Notes: generated from the sequence alone by a model not told the origin. Numbered from the stretch's first letter, positions 1 through 9,569 are shown. The stretch is 64,000 nucleotides of DNA from Sphingobacteriales bacterium 39-19 (GCA_001898465.1 MKTX01000001.1:496001-560000), one strand, 5' to 3'. Program-made: numbers and translations.

Positions 1-140
1 CTGTTTTCTTTAATGCTTTTTAAAAAGGTGGTTTTACCGGTTCCGGCTTTACCGGTTAAAAAAACAGGCTGGTTGCTATTATTTATAAACCCTGATGCTA
101 ATTCAAACTGATCATTATTATTGTATGAGAACGTATCCAT
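1..140 (-). CDS. PIF1-like helicase, N-terminal fragment
   Basis: The gene runs off the left edge; only the first 46 codons are present. Reading from the ATG at 140 on the minus strand, the product has a P-loop with the Walker A motif GKAGTGKT at residues 30-37, preceded by the short segment FELASGFIN. This early P-loop context is typical of Bacteroidota PIF1/RecD-like helicases, which unwind DNA at G-quadruplexes or during repair. It lies just downstream of ssb on the same strand, separated by a terminator, and near a UvrD-type helicase-nuclease, so a DNA-maintenance role fits. With so little sequence, another AAA-type ATPase cannot be excluded. Confidence 0.55.
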   Translation of the reverse strand, partial: MDTFSYNNNDQFELASGFINNSNQPVFLTGKAGTGKTTFLKSIKEN

Positions 141-193
141 AGAGCAAATAAAATTACAAAATCAATATGGGTTAACTATCTTTTATAATAAAA

Positions 194-225
194 AAAGGGA
201 GGCTGCTTTTCAGCAACCTCCCTTT
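194..225 (-). terminator. Rho-independent terminator of ssb
   Basis: An inverted repeat of 13 bases per arm (194-206 and 213-225, one G-T wobble, six-base loop) lies just downstream of ssb. On the minus strand it is followed directly by a run of T, as expected for an intrinsic terminator. Confidence 0.8.
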
Positions 226-237
226 GCGACTGTGTTC

Positions 238-579
238 TTAGGCCACGGCTTTACCCAGCATAAGCAATTCATTTGCCTGTACTTCGGTAAAGTATTTTTT
301 ATTCCCTTCCTTATCAGTATAAGTGCGGCTGGTTAACTTACCTTCAATGGCAACCTCGGCGCCTTTTACCAAAAATTTTTCGGCAATTTCGGCCAGCTTG
401 CCCCAGGCAATTACATTGTGCCATTGGGTTTCTGTTACTTTTTCACCTTGTGTGTTACGATAGGTTTCATTTGTTGCAATGGAGAACCGTACCAGCTTTT
501 TTCCGCTTTCTGTGTTGCGTACTTCCGGTGCGTTACCTAAATTTCCAATCAGTTGAACTTTGTTTTTTAATGCGTACAT
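238..579 (-). CDS. ssb: single-stranded DNA-binding protein, short form
   Basis: This 113-residue protein is one OB fold that coats single-stranded DNA during replication, repair and recombination. The N-terminus (KVQLIGNLGNAPEVR) and the central EVAIEGKL and TEVQANELLML strands match the family. It stops right after the OB fold and lacks the acidic tail ending in DDDIPF-like residues that recruits partner proteins, so it is probably a short accessory paralogue and not the main replicative SSB. It is transcribed divergently from the UvrD-like helicase-nuclease across a 282-base gap and ends in a clear hairpin terminator. Start: ATG at 579. Confidence 0.9.
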   Translation of the reverse strand: MYALKNKVQLIGNLGNAPEVRNTESGKKLVRFSIATNETYRNTQGEKVTETQWHNVIAWGKLAEIAEKFLVKGAEVAIEGKLTSRTYTDKEGNKKYFTEVQANELLMLGKAVA

Positions 580-848
580 AGCTGTAAAATTTTGTTTGTT
601 TAAAAATGTTTCTTTATTTCAGTCTTTCGGCAAATCGTCATTTCCGATTGACAACACAAAGATGGGCCTCCCAAAAACCCATAGCCGGAGATTAAGCATT
701 TACTTTCTCATATAACCGTTTACAACCGTTTGTTGTCGAATAAATGCCTTACAATAAAGGGTTATAGGGTTTCGGATCAGAAAATTAATTTTTTATAAAA
801 TTTAAGATTTCGGTAAATACCTACCCCCATTTGAACTTTTTTTAGCTT

Positions 849-856
849 TAACTTTG
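849..856 (+). promoter_or_regulatory. -7 promoter box TAACTTTG
   Basis: A perfect match to the Bacteroidota -7 consensus TAnnTTTG ends five bases before the ATG of the helicase-nuclease. A TTTG at 830-833 could be the -33 element, though the spacer is only 15 bases. A start so close to the box implies a leaderless or nearly leaderless mRNA. Confidence 0.45.
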
Positions 857-861
857 ATAGT

Positions 862-3800
862 ATGTACACATATAAAGAAACCCTTCAGCAAAAATTTAAT
901 GATGTTTACAATAATTTAAATCCCGAGCAAAAAATGGCGGTTGATACCATTGAGGGCCCGGTTATGGTGATTGCAGGCCCCGGCACCGGTAAAACCCAAA
1001 TTTTAGCCGCCCGTATTGGTAAAATTTTATTGGAAACCGATGCCCTTCCCGAAAATATTTTATGCCTTACTTATACCGAAGCAGGCGCCATTGCCATGCG
1101 CAGGCGCTTACTTACTTTTATTGGAGCCGATGCTTATAAAGTGAACATTTATACTTACCACGCATTTTGCAATGATGTTATTCAGGACAACCTTCCCCTC
1201 TTTGAAAAAAATACATTAGATCCGGTTTCAGCATTAGAGAGTATCCGGTTTTTTAAAGAACTGATCGATCGTTTTCCCAAGGGCCATTTACTAAAAAGAT
1301 ACAGAGGCGATGTATATTATGATATAAAAAACCTACAGTCGCTTTTTTCTGCCATGAAAAAAGAAAACTGGTCACCGGAATATATCATTCCAAGAATAGA
1401 TCAATACATCCGGGAATTACCTACCCGGGAAGAATATATTTATCAAAAAAAATACAGGGAGTTTAATAAAGGGGATAAAAAGCAAGACAAGATTGACCAG
1501 GAAATTGAAAAAATGGAACGGCTTAAAGCAGCCGTATCGGAGTTTGAAAATTACCGGCAAATCATGCTCAAATACAACCGGTATGATTTTGATGATATGA
1601 TTAACTGGGTTATCAAAGTGTTTGAAAATAATGATACCGTATTGGCAGATTACCAGGAAAAATTTCAATACATTTTGGTGGATGAATACCAGGATACTAG
1701 CGGGTCGCAAAATAAATTAGTACAACTGCTCATCAATTACTGGCATGCACCTAACATTTTTGTAGTAGGAGATGATGATCAAAGTATTTTCCGTTTCCAG
1801 GGCGCCAATATAGAAAATATGCAACAGTTTGCTAACGAATATAAAAACGATCTTAAAAAAATAATCCTCACCCGTAATTACCGTAGCACCCAACCTATAC
1901 TGGATACCGCTAAAATACTCATTGATAAAAATGAAGAACGGCTTATTACAAAAATGCCGGGGATCAATAAAAACTTACAAGCCAGTAATCATAAAATTAA
2001 AGAGCTCACTAACTTTCCGGAAATTTTAGAATATGAAACGGTTAAAGAAGAAATGGCTGGTATTTGTAACCGGGTAGAAGCACTCATACAAAGCGGTACA
2101 GATCCTGCCCATATTGCCATTATTTATAAAGAAAATAATTATGGCAAAGAACTGGCCGGGTTCTTTCAGCTGAAAAAAATTCCATACTATATTAAAAGCG
2201 AAATAAACCTGCTTCATCATCCCTTTATTTCAAAGCTGATCCTGTGGCTTAATTATTTAAATGCAGAACAGGATGTTCCTTATGGCGGCGATGAAATGCT
2301 TTTCAAAATTCTGCATTTTGATTTTTATGAAATTCCTGCCATTGATATTGCAAAACTAGTTGTGGATGTAAATAAAAAGAAATACAATGGCGAGCTGGTT
2401 TCTATCCGCAGTTTACTGTACGATAATGCACACACGGCCCCTAAAGATCTTTTTGATACCGGCCCGAAAGACTGGATGAAAAAAATGAGTGCTATTATTG
2501 AGCAACTCATTTCAGATGTACCCAATGTAACCATACAGCGTTTGTTTTCTCATATCATACAAAACGCAGGTATTTTAAGTTATATCATGAAGAACGAAAA
2601 TAAGATTTCGTTAATGCAGATGCTTTCTGCTTTTTTCAATTTTATTAAAGAAGAGAATACAAGAAATCCTGAACTTAGCCTGGGTGGCTTAGTAGAAATT
2701 ATCAATATTATGAAATCGGAAGACCTCCCGGTTTCTATACAAAACGTGTCTGGTTCTGATAAAGGGGTAAACCTATTAACCAACCATGGCAGCAAGGGCC
2801 TTGAATTTAAACATGTATTTATCATTGGGGCAAACGCTAATTTTTGGGAAAAGAAAAGAGCCAGGAGCCAGGTTTTTCAAATGCCCGATACCCTGTTTGC
2901 ATCCCTGGCCGTAAATCCTTTAGAAGAATTAAGGCGATTGTTTTACGTAGGCATTACCCGTGCTGAAACCCACCTGTACATATCATACCCCCGGTATAAA
3001 AACGATGGAAAAGAACTGGAACCCACCCTGTTTATTATGGAAATACAGGAACAATTGCCGGAACTCATCATTCAAAAACAAATGCTTTCTGCAGAAGAAA
3101 TGTTTGCCTATGACTCACTTCAACTAAGCGCCCATGCCCCGGAAATTGAAAAAATAGAAGCCGATTTTATAAATGCCTTACTGGAAAAGTTTGTAATGAA
3201 TGTTACAGCGCTCAATAATTATTTAAAGTGCCCATTACAATTTTACTACAACAACTTAATAAGGATCCCCAGCGGGAAAAATGAAGCGACTGAGTTTGGT
3301 AGCGCCATTCATGATGCCCTTGAAAAATTGTTTAATGCCATGCAGGCCGATCCGCAAAAGAATTTTGAACCGGTAGAAAAACTGGTAGATTACTTTAAGC
3401 GTGCAATGAGAAAAAGAAGGGAAAACTTTACCCCCCAGGAGTTTGCCCGCAGGATAGAATATGGCGAAGAAGTAATTAAGAATTATTATACTAAATACGT
3501 GCACACCTGGAATAAAATTGTGGTAGTAGAACGTAATATTAAAGGAGTAACCATTAACAATGTACCCATAAAAGGAAAATTAGATAAACTGGAATTTGAC
3601 GGTACCCATATCAATGTTGTAGATTATAAAACAGGAAAAGTGGAGAATGCATTAAAAAAATTAAAATCACCCGATGAAAAAGAGCCCCTGGGCGGCGACT
3701 ACTGGAGGCAAGCAGTGTTTTATAAAATATTAGTAGATAATTATCCTTCAAAAAACTGGAAAGTGGTAAGTTCCGAATTTGATTTTATAGAACCGGACAC

Positions 3801-4026
3801 AAAACAAATATTTAATAAAATAAAATTGGTTATAGAACCGCAGGATGTAGAAACGGTGAAAAACCAAATAACTACTGCCTGGCAAAAAATACAAAACAAA
3901 GAATTTTATACCGGCTGCGGAAAAGATGACTGTACCTGGTGTAATTTTGTAAAAGACAACAAACTCGATATTACTAAACTAGAGCAAGAGGCGGAAGAAG
4001 ATGCAGCATTAAATGAGAGTATTTAA
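862..4026 (+). CDS. UvrD-family helicase fused to Fe-S PD-(D/E)XK nuclease
   Basis: A 1054-residue single-chain helicase-nuclease, probably for double-strand break or recombination processing. The superfamily 1 motifs are all visible: Walker A GPGTGKT (39-45), DEYQD (274-278), GDDDQSIFRFQGA (from about 303), NYRST, TNHGSKGLEF and RRLFYVGITRAE (from 691). The C-terminal third is a RecB/AddB-type nuclease with GSAIHDALE (H817), KLDKLEFD and VDYKTGK (D921, K923). Four cysteines, C790 and C1019, C1024, C1027, are placed as in the iron-sulphur staple of AddB/AdnB nucleases. The domain order resembles mycobacterial AdnA/AdnB more than RecBCD. The divergent neighbour is ssb. That it loads as a homomer is inference. 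Confidence 0.9.
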   Translation: MYTYKETLQQKFNDVYNNLNPEQKMAVDTIEGPVMVIAGPGTGKTQILAARIGKILLETDALPENILCLTYTEAGAIAMRRRLLTFIGADAYKVNIYTYHAFCNDVIQDNLPLFEKNTLDPVSALESIRFFKELIDRFPKGHLLKRYRGDVYYDIKNLQSLFSAMKKENWSPEYIIPRIDQYIRELPTREEYIYQKKYREFNKGDKKQDKIDQEIEKMERLKAAVSEFENYRQIMLKYNRYDFDDMINWVIKVFENNDTVLADYQEKFQYILVDEYQDTSGSQNKLVQLLINYWHAPNIFVVGDDDQSIFRFQGANIENMQQFANEYKNDLKKIILTRNYRSTQPILDTAKILIDKNEERLITKMPGINKNLQASNHKIKELTNFPEILEYETVKEEMAGICNRVEALIQSGTDPAHIAIIYKENNYGKELAGFFQLKKIPYYIKSEINLLHHPFISKLILWLNYLNAEQDVPYGGDEMLFKILHFDFYEIPAIDIAKLVVDVNKKKYNGELVSIRSLLYDNAHTAPKDLFDTGPKDWMKKMSAIIEQLISDVPNVTIQRLFSHIIQNAGILSYIMKNENKISLMQMLSAFFNFIKEENTRNPELSLGGLVEIINIMKSEDLPVSIQNVSGSDKGVNLLTNHGSKGLEFKHVFIIGANANFWEKKRARSQVFQMPDTLFASLAVNPLEELRRLFYVGITRAETHLYISYPRYKNDGKELEPTLFIMEIQEQLPELIIQKQMLSAEEMFAYDSLQLSAHAPEIEKIEADFINALLEKFVMNVTALNNYLKCPLQFYYNNLIRIPSGKNEATEFGSAIHDALEKLFNAMQADPQKNFEPVEKLVDYFKRAMRKRRENFTPQEFARRIEYGEEVIKNYYTKYVHTWNKIVVVERNIKGVTINNVPIKGKLDKLEFDGTHINVVDYKTGKVENALKKLKSPDEKEPLGGDYWRQAVFYKILVDNYPSKNWKVVSSEFDFIEPDTKQIFNKIKLVIEPQDVETVKNQITTAWQKIQNKEFYTGCGKDDCTWCNFVKDNKLDITKLEQEAEEDAALNESI

Positions 4027-4102
4027 AAACTATCATTTCCTTTACACCCTATTCTGCAATAACTTCACCCAAAAAAAAGAGCCATAAATTACCTTTTACA
4101 CA

Positions 4103-5500
4103 ATGCACAAAAAACCTGTTTATATTTTACTTTCCTTACTGGTAATTCACAGCCTGGTAATATTTATTTCCGGTTGTGCACAAATGGCATTTCCGACGGG
4201 TGGCGATAGGGATAGCTTAGCCCCCGTACTTATAAAGGCAAACCCGCAAAACAAAACCTTACACTTTACCGGGAATAAAATTACACTCAGTTTTGATGAA
4301 TATATAGAATTGCAAGACCTTCAAAATAATTTGGTAGTATCCCCATGGCCTTTAAAAACCCCCATCATCAATTCTAATTTAAAAACAATAAGCATTCGTT
4401 TACGGGATAGCCTGAAACCCAATACCACATACAGCATCCAGTTTGGCAATGCGGTAAAAGACAACAATGAAGGAAATGTTTATCATAACCTGTTATATGT
4501 TTTTTCAACCGGCGATCATATAGATTCCCTCACCCTTGCGGGCCAGGTAACAGTGGCCGAAACAGGCGCTACCGACAGTACCCTGCTTGTTCTTTTATAT
4601 AAAGACCTTGACGATAGTGCGGTAATAAAATCAAAACCCGATTATATTGCCCGCCTGGATAACCGGGGTGGCTTTTTGTTTCAATATTTACCGGCCGGAA
4701 AATACAATGTATTTGCATTAAAAGACGGTGATGGCGGGAAAACATATAATTCAAAATCGGAATTATTTGCTTTTTTGAATGAACCCGTTACCATTTCACC
4801 AAACAGCAGCCCGGTACAATTATTTGCCTCATCCATAGAAAAGGAAAAAAGAGGAGGGCCATCAGCTACTGGCATAACCCGGAAAAATAAACCCACCGCC
4901 CTGGTTTACCGCACCAGCATTGAGGCAAACCGGCAAGATATTCTATCTGACCTTACCCTGGTATTTAGTACCCCACTCACCCAAATTGATTCAAATAAAA
5001 TAATATTATCTGATACACTTTTTATGCCCATTCCCTTTACGCTGAAAACAGATAGTACCGCAAAAATTGTTTCCTTACATACCCGGTGGCAACCAGATAA
5101 ACCATACCTGCTCTTAATACCGGCCCATGTATTTAAAGATAGCCTTGGCTTTACCAATGAAAAAGCAGATACCATTCGTTTTTCTACTAAAAGAGAGGAA
5201 GATTACGCCGCTGTAGAACTCAGGTTTCAAAACCTGGATCTTTCCTTACACCCGGTTCTTCAGTTTATAGTAAGTGATACTGTTTTTTATAGCGCTCCTG
5301 TTACTTCAAACAAATGGAAAAATAAACAATTTTTACCGGGTACGTATGGGTTAAGAATTTTATACGATGCCAACGAAAACGGGGTATGGGATACGGGAAA
5401 TTACAATACTAAAACACAGCCGGAAAGAGTGATCCCCTTACCCGATGATTTAAAACTAAGAGCCAACTGGGACAATGAAAGAGACATCCTGGTTCCCTAA
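4103..5500 (+). CDS. lipoprotein with bacterial Ig-like (Big_5) domain
   Basis: 465 residues. A signal peptide ends in a lipobox with the modifiable cysteine at C25 (FISGC), so this should be a membrane-anchored lipoprotein. Residues from about 40 to 130 (SLAPVLIKANPQNKT, ITLSFDEYIEL, PNTTYSIQFGNAVKDNNEGN) match the Big_5/SbsA Ig-like domain seen in many Bacteroidota surface proteins. The rest is beta-rich, and DANENGVWDTGNY near the end resembles an Asp/Asn-rich Ca-binding loop. The specific function is unknown. It follows the helicase-nuclease by 76 bases. TACCTTTT, a near-match to the -7 box, ends five bases before the ATG, so it may have its own promoter. Confidence 0.8.
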   Translation: MHKKPVYILLSLLVIHSLVIFISGCAQMAFPTGGDRDSLAPVLIKANPQNKTLHFTGNKITLSFDEYIELQDLQNNLVVSPWPLKTPIINSNLKTISIRLRDSLKPNTTYSIQFGNAVKDNNEGNVYHNLLYVFSTGDHIDSLTLAGQVTVAETGATDSTLLVLLYKDLDDSAVIKSKPDYIARLDNRGGFLFQYLPAGKYNVFALKDGDGGKTYNSKSELFAFLNEPVTISPNSSPVQLFASSIEKEKRGGPSATGITRKNKPTALVYRTSIEANRQDILSDLTLVFSTPLTQIDSNKIILSDTLFMPIPFTLKTDSTAKIVSLHTRWQPDKPYLLLIPAHVFKDSLGFTNEKADTIRFSTKREEDYAAVELRFQNLDLSLHPVLQFIVSDTVFYSAPVTSNKWKNKQFLPGTYGLRILYDANENGVWDTGNYNTKTQPERVIPLPDDLKLRANWDNERDILVP

Positions 5501-5502
5501 TT

Positions 5503-5913
5503 TTATTTATGCATCGCCGCCCTGCCATGATGGGGGCTGGAAGCGATAACAATAAGCGCAGCAATAAGGGCAATACTATATTCTATGCTGGTATCACTAT
5601 GCTCTCTGGCCAGCCACCCGGCCTCGCCCTGAAAAATAAAACTCATAAAAATTAAGATGAGGATAAAACCCAATGAAAAGAGCCTGCGGAATTTTCCCGC
5701 AGCCAGCAAAAGACCGCCTGCAATCTCATACAAAGTAATGGCCCATACAATATAAAAACTGCCCCGTATCCCTTTTTCATATAAGAAGCTTACAAACAAA
5801 TCCATCCCGTCGCCCGATAATCTTATAATTGCATGCATGATAAATAAGGCACACACTACGAATCTTAAAAGGATAATAGCAGTATGCGTTTTAATAATAT
5901 GAAATTCTTTCAT
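5503..5913 (-). CDS. DoxX-like small integral membrane protein
   Basis: 136 residues with four predicted membrane helices (about 10-28, 52-72, 80-98 and 108-125). Size, helix number and the glycine-rich second helix (LYEIAGGLLLAAGKFRR) match the DoxX/DUF4870-like group of quinol- or redox-linked membrane proteins. The physiological role of most members is unproven. The stop lies two bases from the end of the convergent lipoprotein gene. The upstream neighbour on the same strand is the repeat protein at 5936-6625. Confidence 0.6.
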   Translation of the reverse strand: MKEFHIIKTHTAIILLRFVVCALFIMHAIIRLSGDGMDLFVSFLYEKGIRGSFYIVWAITLYEIAGGLLLAAGKFRRLFSLGFILILIFMSFIFQGEAGWLAREHSDTSIEYSIALIAALIVIASSPHHGRAAMHK

Positions 5914-5935
5914 AGCATATTATTTTCAAATAAAA

Positions 5936-6625
5936 TCAGTTTGGAAACACGATAAATTTAACCCCCTGTATTGTTTTTGTAATAAACCCCGATTTCATGA
6001 TGCCATTAAATTCTTTACGTTCAAAAGAGGAGTAGTAAGTAAATACATTTCCATCAATACTCTTTATTTTTCCTGCCAAACTTTTATCATCAAAGCTACT
6101 ATAATAGGTAAGCTGTATGTTTCCTATTGATTTAAAATTGCCCTTTATGGCATCGTTATCAAAACTTCCATAATAATTCAAGGTAACATTGCCGGCTTGC
6201 TGAATATTGCCTGCATATACTTTATCTTCATACGGTTCGTAATATGTGAAATTGATATTGCCAATACTTTTCACTTTACCTGCCAGGTTTTCTTTTTCAT
6301 AAGATGCAAAATAGGTGATGGCCGTAGCTCCTATATATTTTACTTTTCCTCTTAGTGCAACATCATCAATATCGGTATAATAATCTACCCTGCCCATATA
6401 GGGATCCAGCTTTTGAGGAAACCTTGAAAGCATTCTTTGTGTATTCTCCATACCCCAGTTTAGCAGCATTCCCGTTTTATCAATATTAACTAAAGCATGA
6501 TCGGCCGTTTCGAAACTAAGTAGGGCCGATTTTGCATTTTGAGTGAGAGAAACCTGGGCCAGGCTCTGTGCATTCACAGCCTGGAAGCTTAATAAAAGGC
6601 TTATAAAAGTTACTATTCTTTTCAT
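5936..6625 (-). CDS. secreted protein with tandem 23-residue beta repeats
   Basis: 229 residues with a cleavable signal peptide (MKRIVTFISLLLSFQAVNAQ). Residues 93-207 are five contiguous repeats of exactly 23 residues with the pattern GK(V/I)KSIGN(I/V)xFTYYSSFxxKxLA, preceded by a half repeat and followed by a divergent last one. The alternating aromatic and hydrophobic spacing predicts a stacked beta structure. I do not recognise a named family. Its position next to a DoxX-like gene gives no clear functional clue. It is likely periplasmic or surface exposed. Confidence 0.75.
   Translation of the reverse strand: MKRIVTFISLLLSFQAVNAQSLAQVSLTQNAKSALLSFETADHALVNIDKTGMLLNWGMENTQRMLSRFPQKLDPYMGRVDYYTDIDDVALRGKVKYIGATAITYFASYEKENLAGKVKSIGNINFTYYEPYEDKVYAGNIQQAGNVTLNYYGSFDNDAIKGNFKSIGNIQLTYYSSFDDKSLAGKIKSIDGNVFTYYSSFERKEFNGIMKSGFITKTIQGVKFIVFPN
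6005..6349 (-). repeat. five 69-base coding repeats (23 residues each)
   Basis: These encode residues 93-207 of the secreted repeat protein. Each unit begins with Gly at 93, 116, 139, 162 and 185. The unit length is constant, while the DNA has diverged, so the array is old rather than a recent slippage product. Confidence 0.8.
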
Positions 6626-6747
6626 GTGTAAAATATTACTCCTACAAATTACAATTTTATTTCACAGGTTTAAAATATAGAAGAAGTATATTTTTTAATC
6701 AGGATTGAATTATAAGGCAGCATCGTGTTTTCTACCTTTCCCCTATT

Positions 6748-6755
6748 TATATTTG
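6748..6755 (+). promoter_or_regulatory. -7 promoter box TATATTTG of recR
   Basis: A perfect TAnnTTTG box followed by exactly four bases (CAGT) and then the recR ATG. The expected transcription start would coincide with the start codon. No convincing -33 TTTG is visible at the usual distance. Confidence 0.5.
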
Positions 6756-6759
6756 CAGT

Positions 6760-7383
6760 ATGACTTTTTCTTCCACGCTATTAGAGAATGCAGTAAATGA
6801 ATTTGCCAAATTACCGGGCATTGGCAAGAAAACAGCGCTCCGCCTGGCTTTATACCTTATAAAACAGCCTGAGGCCGAAGCGCTCAGTTTTGGGGAAACG
6901 ATTAACCGTATGCGAAAAGAAATAAAGTTTTGCAAAAACTGCTTAAATGTTTCAGATACTGAACTTTGTAATATCTGCAGTAACCCCATGCGGCAAAAAA
7001 ACACTTTGTGCGTAGTAGAAAATATAAGGGATGTAATTGCCATTGAAAATACCCAACAATTTCACGGGCTATATCATGTATTGGGCGGTATTATTTCGCC
7101 CTTAGATGGGGTAGGCCCCGATCAATTAAGTATTGATGCGCTGGTAGAAAGGGTAAAAAAAGACGGCGTGCAGGAAATTATTTTTGCATTAAACCCCAAT
7201 ATTCAGGGAGATACTACCATTTATTATATAGGCCGAAAATTAAAGGGAATACAGGTAAAAATTACAACTATTGCCCGGGGCATCGCCTTTGGCGGCGAAT
7301 TAGAGTATGCGGATGAGATGACTTTAGCCAAGAGCATCAGCAACCGCATACCCATTGAAAATTATATTGAAGCAGGCAGCTAA
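6760..7383 (+). CDS. recR: recombination protein RecR
   Basis: 207 residues, normal for the family. RecR works with RecO (and RecF) to load RecA on SSB-coated gaps. In order: helix-hairpin-helix LPGIGKKTALRLA (18-30); zinc finger C58, C61, C70, C73; then the Toprim domain from about 82 (LCVVENIRDVIAIE, ALNPNIQGDTT); and the C-terminal ARGIAFGGELEYADEMTLAKS signature. The start is the ATG at 6760, four bases after a perfect -7 box. It converges with the dipeptidyl peptidase gene, with a gap of only five bases. Confidence 0.97.
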   Translation: MTFSSTLLENAVNEFAKLPGIGKKTALRLALYLIKQPEAEALSFGETINRMRKEIKFCKNCLNVSDTELCNICSNPMRQKNTLCVVENIRDVIAIENTQQFHGLYHVLGGIISPLDGVGPDQLSIDALVERVKKDGVQEIIFALNPNIQGDTTIYYIGRKLKGIQVKITTIARGIAFGGELEYADEMTLAKSISNRIPIENYIEAGS

Positions 7384-7388
7384 TCTTT

Positions 7389-9530
7389 CTATTTTAGCAT
7401 GCCGGCAGGGGGGTCCTTTTCTAATAAATTTTTATAAATGAACCGGGTCTTTAAATTTTGAAAATGTAATTGTTTGTTTCCTCCCCATCCATGCCTTCCG
7501 CCGCTATAAAACATCATTTCAAAATCTTTTTTAAGGTCTTGTAGTTTGCTTATAAGTTGTACACTGTTTTGCATGTGTACATTTTCATCAATCATACCGT
7601 GTACTATTTGCAACTTGCCTTTATATTTATCTGCATAGTTCATCACATTCCCAGTTTTATAGCCTGCCTCATTATCTTCATGAGTGCCCATATATCTTTC
7701 GGTATAATGGCTGTCGTACAAACTCCAGTCTGTAACGCTTCCGCCTGCCATACCATGGGTAAACACATCTGCATATTTCGTTAATGCCAGGCAGGTCATA
7801 TAACCACCATAACTAAACCCGGTTATGCAAATCTTTGAAGGATCTGCCTGCCCGTTTGCAATAAGCCATTTCACCATGGTACTATAATCTCTTAATTCCC
7901 AATCGCCCAGGTTGTGGTACATATAGTTTACGCCTTCTTTACCAAACTGCCCGCTTGCCCGGTGATCCATTGATACCTGTATCAATCCTTCTTTCGCATA
8001 AAATTGTTGCGTACCGTTCAGCGACCAGCTATCCCACACAGTACCTGCATTAGGCCCTCCATAAATGGAAATTAGTACAGGATATTTTTTCGATTTCTCC
8101 ATACGCAGTGGCCAGGTAATTTTCATGGGCAGGTCATAGAGACCATCATCGCTTTTTACCCTTATGATTTCTGTTTTGGCAAGGGCATAATTATTAAAAT
8201 TGGAAGTAGCAGAATTTCCAAGCGCCTTTATCAATTTCCCTTTATTGTTCAGCAATGCCAAACGGGTAGGCGTAGTGGCATTATTATATTGTGTTACAAA
8301 AAAAGATCCGTCCGGCGATTGACTTACAATGGTATGGTTATAATCGCCAAAAGTGATTCTTTTAAGTTGTTTTCCATTTAGCTGTATACTATATAAATCG
8401 TGCCTGGCTGTGTTTTCTATTCCCCGGGCGGTAAAATACACGATCCCCCTTTTTTCATCTACATAATTTATATCCGTTACAGTGAATTTACCTGCAGTTA
8501 CTGCATTCTTTAATTTACCTGACATATCATAGTAATATATATGATTCCAGTCGGTAACATCGCTTTCGTATAAGAAACCTTTCCCGTTTTGTAAGAACCG
8601 GATCCTGTCTGATGCGCCGTCCAGGTCAATCCATGTTTTTTGTTCTTCGTGCATATACAATCGCTTACTTCCGTTAAGCGGGTTTACCGCATAGGTATTT
8701 AATATATTTTGTTTGCGGTTCATCCAGTTTACTAAAAGTTCACTGCTGTTGGGGAGCCATACCGGTTGGCCAAAATATTGGTCATCATTTTCATTAAAAT
8801 CGGCCCAGGTTTTGGTTTCGCCATCGGGACTTACAATCCCGATTTTTATTTTGGGGTTGGGGTCTCCTACTTTGGGATACCTCATTTTTTCTACATAGCC
8901 ATGTAAGCCATTGGCATCGGTAATCACAAATTCAGGAACTTGTGTATCATCACTCCTGAAAAAAGCAATTGCTTTACTATCGGGGCTCCACCAAAAAGCA
9001 CGGTATCTTGAGCGTCTTCCTAAAATCTCTTCCATATATACCCAGCTTGCATACCCGTTTAATATAAGATCGGTACCATCTTGTGTAAGTTTATTTTCTT
9101 TTTTTGTAGCCAGGTCAATGGTATATAAATTATTTTTTTTAGTATAGGCAACGTACCTGCCATCGGGGCTGGCTGTTACGTTTGTTTCATCCTCTTCATC
9201 ATGGGTAAGCTGTACTTCCTGCCCATCTTTCTTTATATATAAATCATTCTTTTTTTTGTATACTTCGGGGGTTTCAGAAGGGTTCATTTCAGCGGGAGCA
9301 TTTATGTACGGTTTTTTTGTACCGGTAACGGCATTTAAAACACTGGAAGTGGCTCCGTCTATGATGATCAGCTCGTTATTACTCACCCATTTCCCGGTTC
9401 GGGGAAGGGGCTGCACCAGGTCTTTTAAATCATTTTTAAAATATTGGTCATCGGTTAAGTTTTTTTGTTGTGCCTGTGTAGTGAACAGGCTAACACTAAA
9501 GAGTATTAAAAGCCATTGTTTTATTTGCAT
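7389..9530 (-). CDS. dipeptidyl peptidase IV, S9 family
   Basis: 713 residues with a signal peptide, so a periplasmic or surface exopeptidase that removes X-Pro dipeptides from peptides. The N-terminal part is a beta-propeller with the double-Glu substrate clamp in WVYMEEI (E167, E168), which marks true DPP IV rather than prolyl oligopeptidase. The C-terminal alpha/beta hydrolase carries the triad S573 (GFSYGGY), D648 (HGMIDENVH) and H680 (GRHGW). Length fits bacterial DPP IV. Bacteroidota use these enzymes in peptide nutrition. It is the only gene on its strand here; the coiled-coil gene lies upstream. Confidence 0.93.
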   Translation of the reverse strand: MQIKQWLLILFSVSLFTTQAQQKNLTDDQYFKNDLKDLVQPLPRTGKWVSNNELIIIDGATSSVLNAVTGTKKPYINAPAEMNPSETPEVYKKKNDLYIKKDGQEVQLTHDEEDETNVTASPDGRYVAYTKKNNLYTIDLATKKENKLTQDGTDLILNGYASWVYMEEILGRRSRYRAFWWSPDSKAIAFFRSDDTQVPEFVITDANGLHGYVEKMRYPKVGDPNPKIKIGIVSPDGETKTWADFNENDDQYFGQPVWLPNSSELLVNWMNRKQNILNTYAVNPLNGSKRLYMHEEQKTWIDLDGASDRIRFLQNGKGFLYESDVTDWNHIYYYDMSGKLKNAVTAGKFTVTDINYVDEKRGIVYFTARGIENTARHDLYSIQLNGKQLKRITFGDYNHTIVSQSPDGSFFVTQYNNATTPTRLALLNNKGKLIKALGNSATSNFNNYALAKTEIIRVKSDDGLYDLPMKITWPLRMEKSKKYPVLISIYGGPNAGTVWDSWSLNGTQQFYAKEGLIQVSMDHRASGQFGKEGVNYMYHNLGDWELRDYSTMVKWLIANGQADPSKICITGFSYGGYMTCLALTKYADVFTHGMAGGSVTDWSLYDSHYTERYMGTHEDNEAGYKTGNVMNYADKYKGKLQIVHGMIDENVHMQNSVQLISKLQDLKKDFEMMFYSGGRHGWGGNKQLHFQNLKTRFIYKNLLEKDPPAGMLK

Positions 9531-9569
9531 GTTCCTTTTCTTTTATGGATGATTAAATTTAAAAATGGA

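Noticed and set aside
121..336. 71-residue plus-strand frame near the left edge
   Set aside because: It runs across the ssb terminator hairpin and antisense to two real genes.
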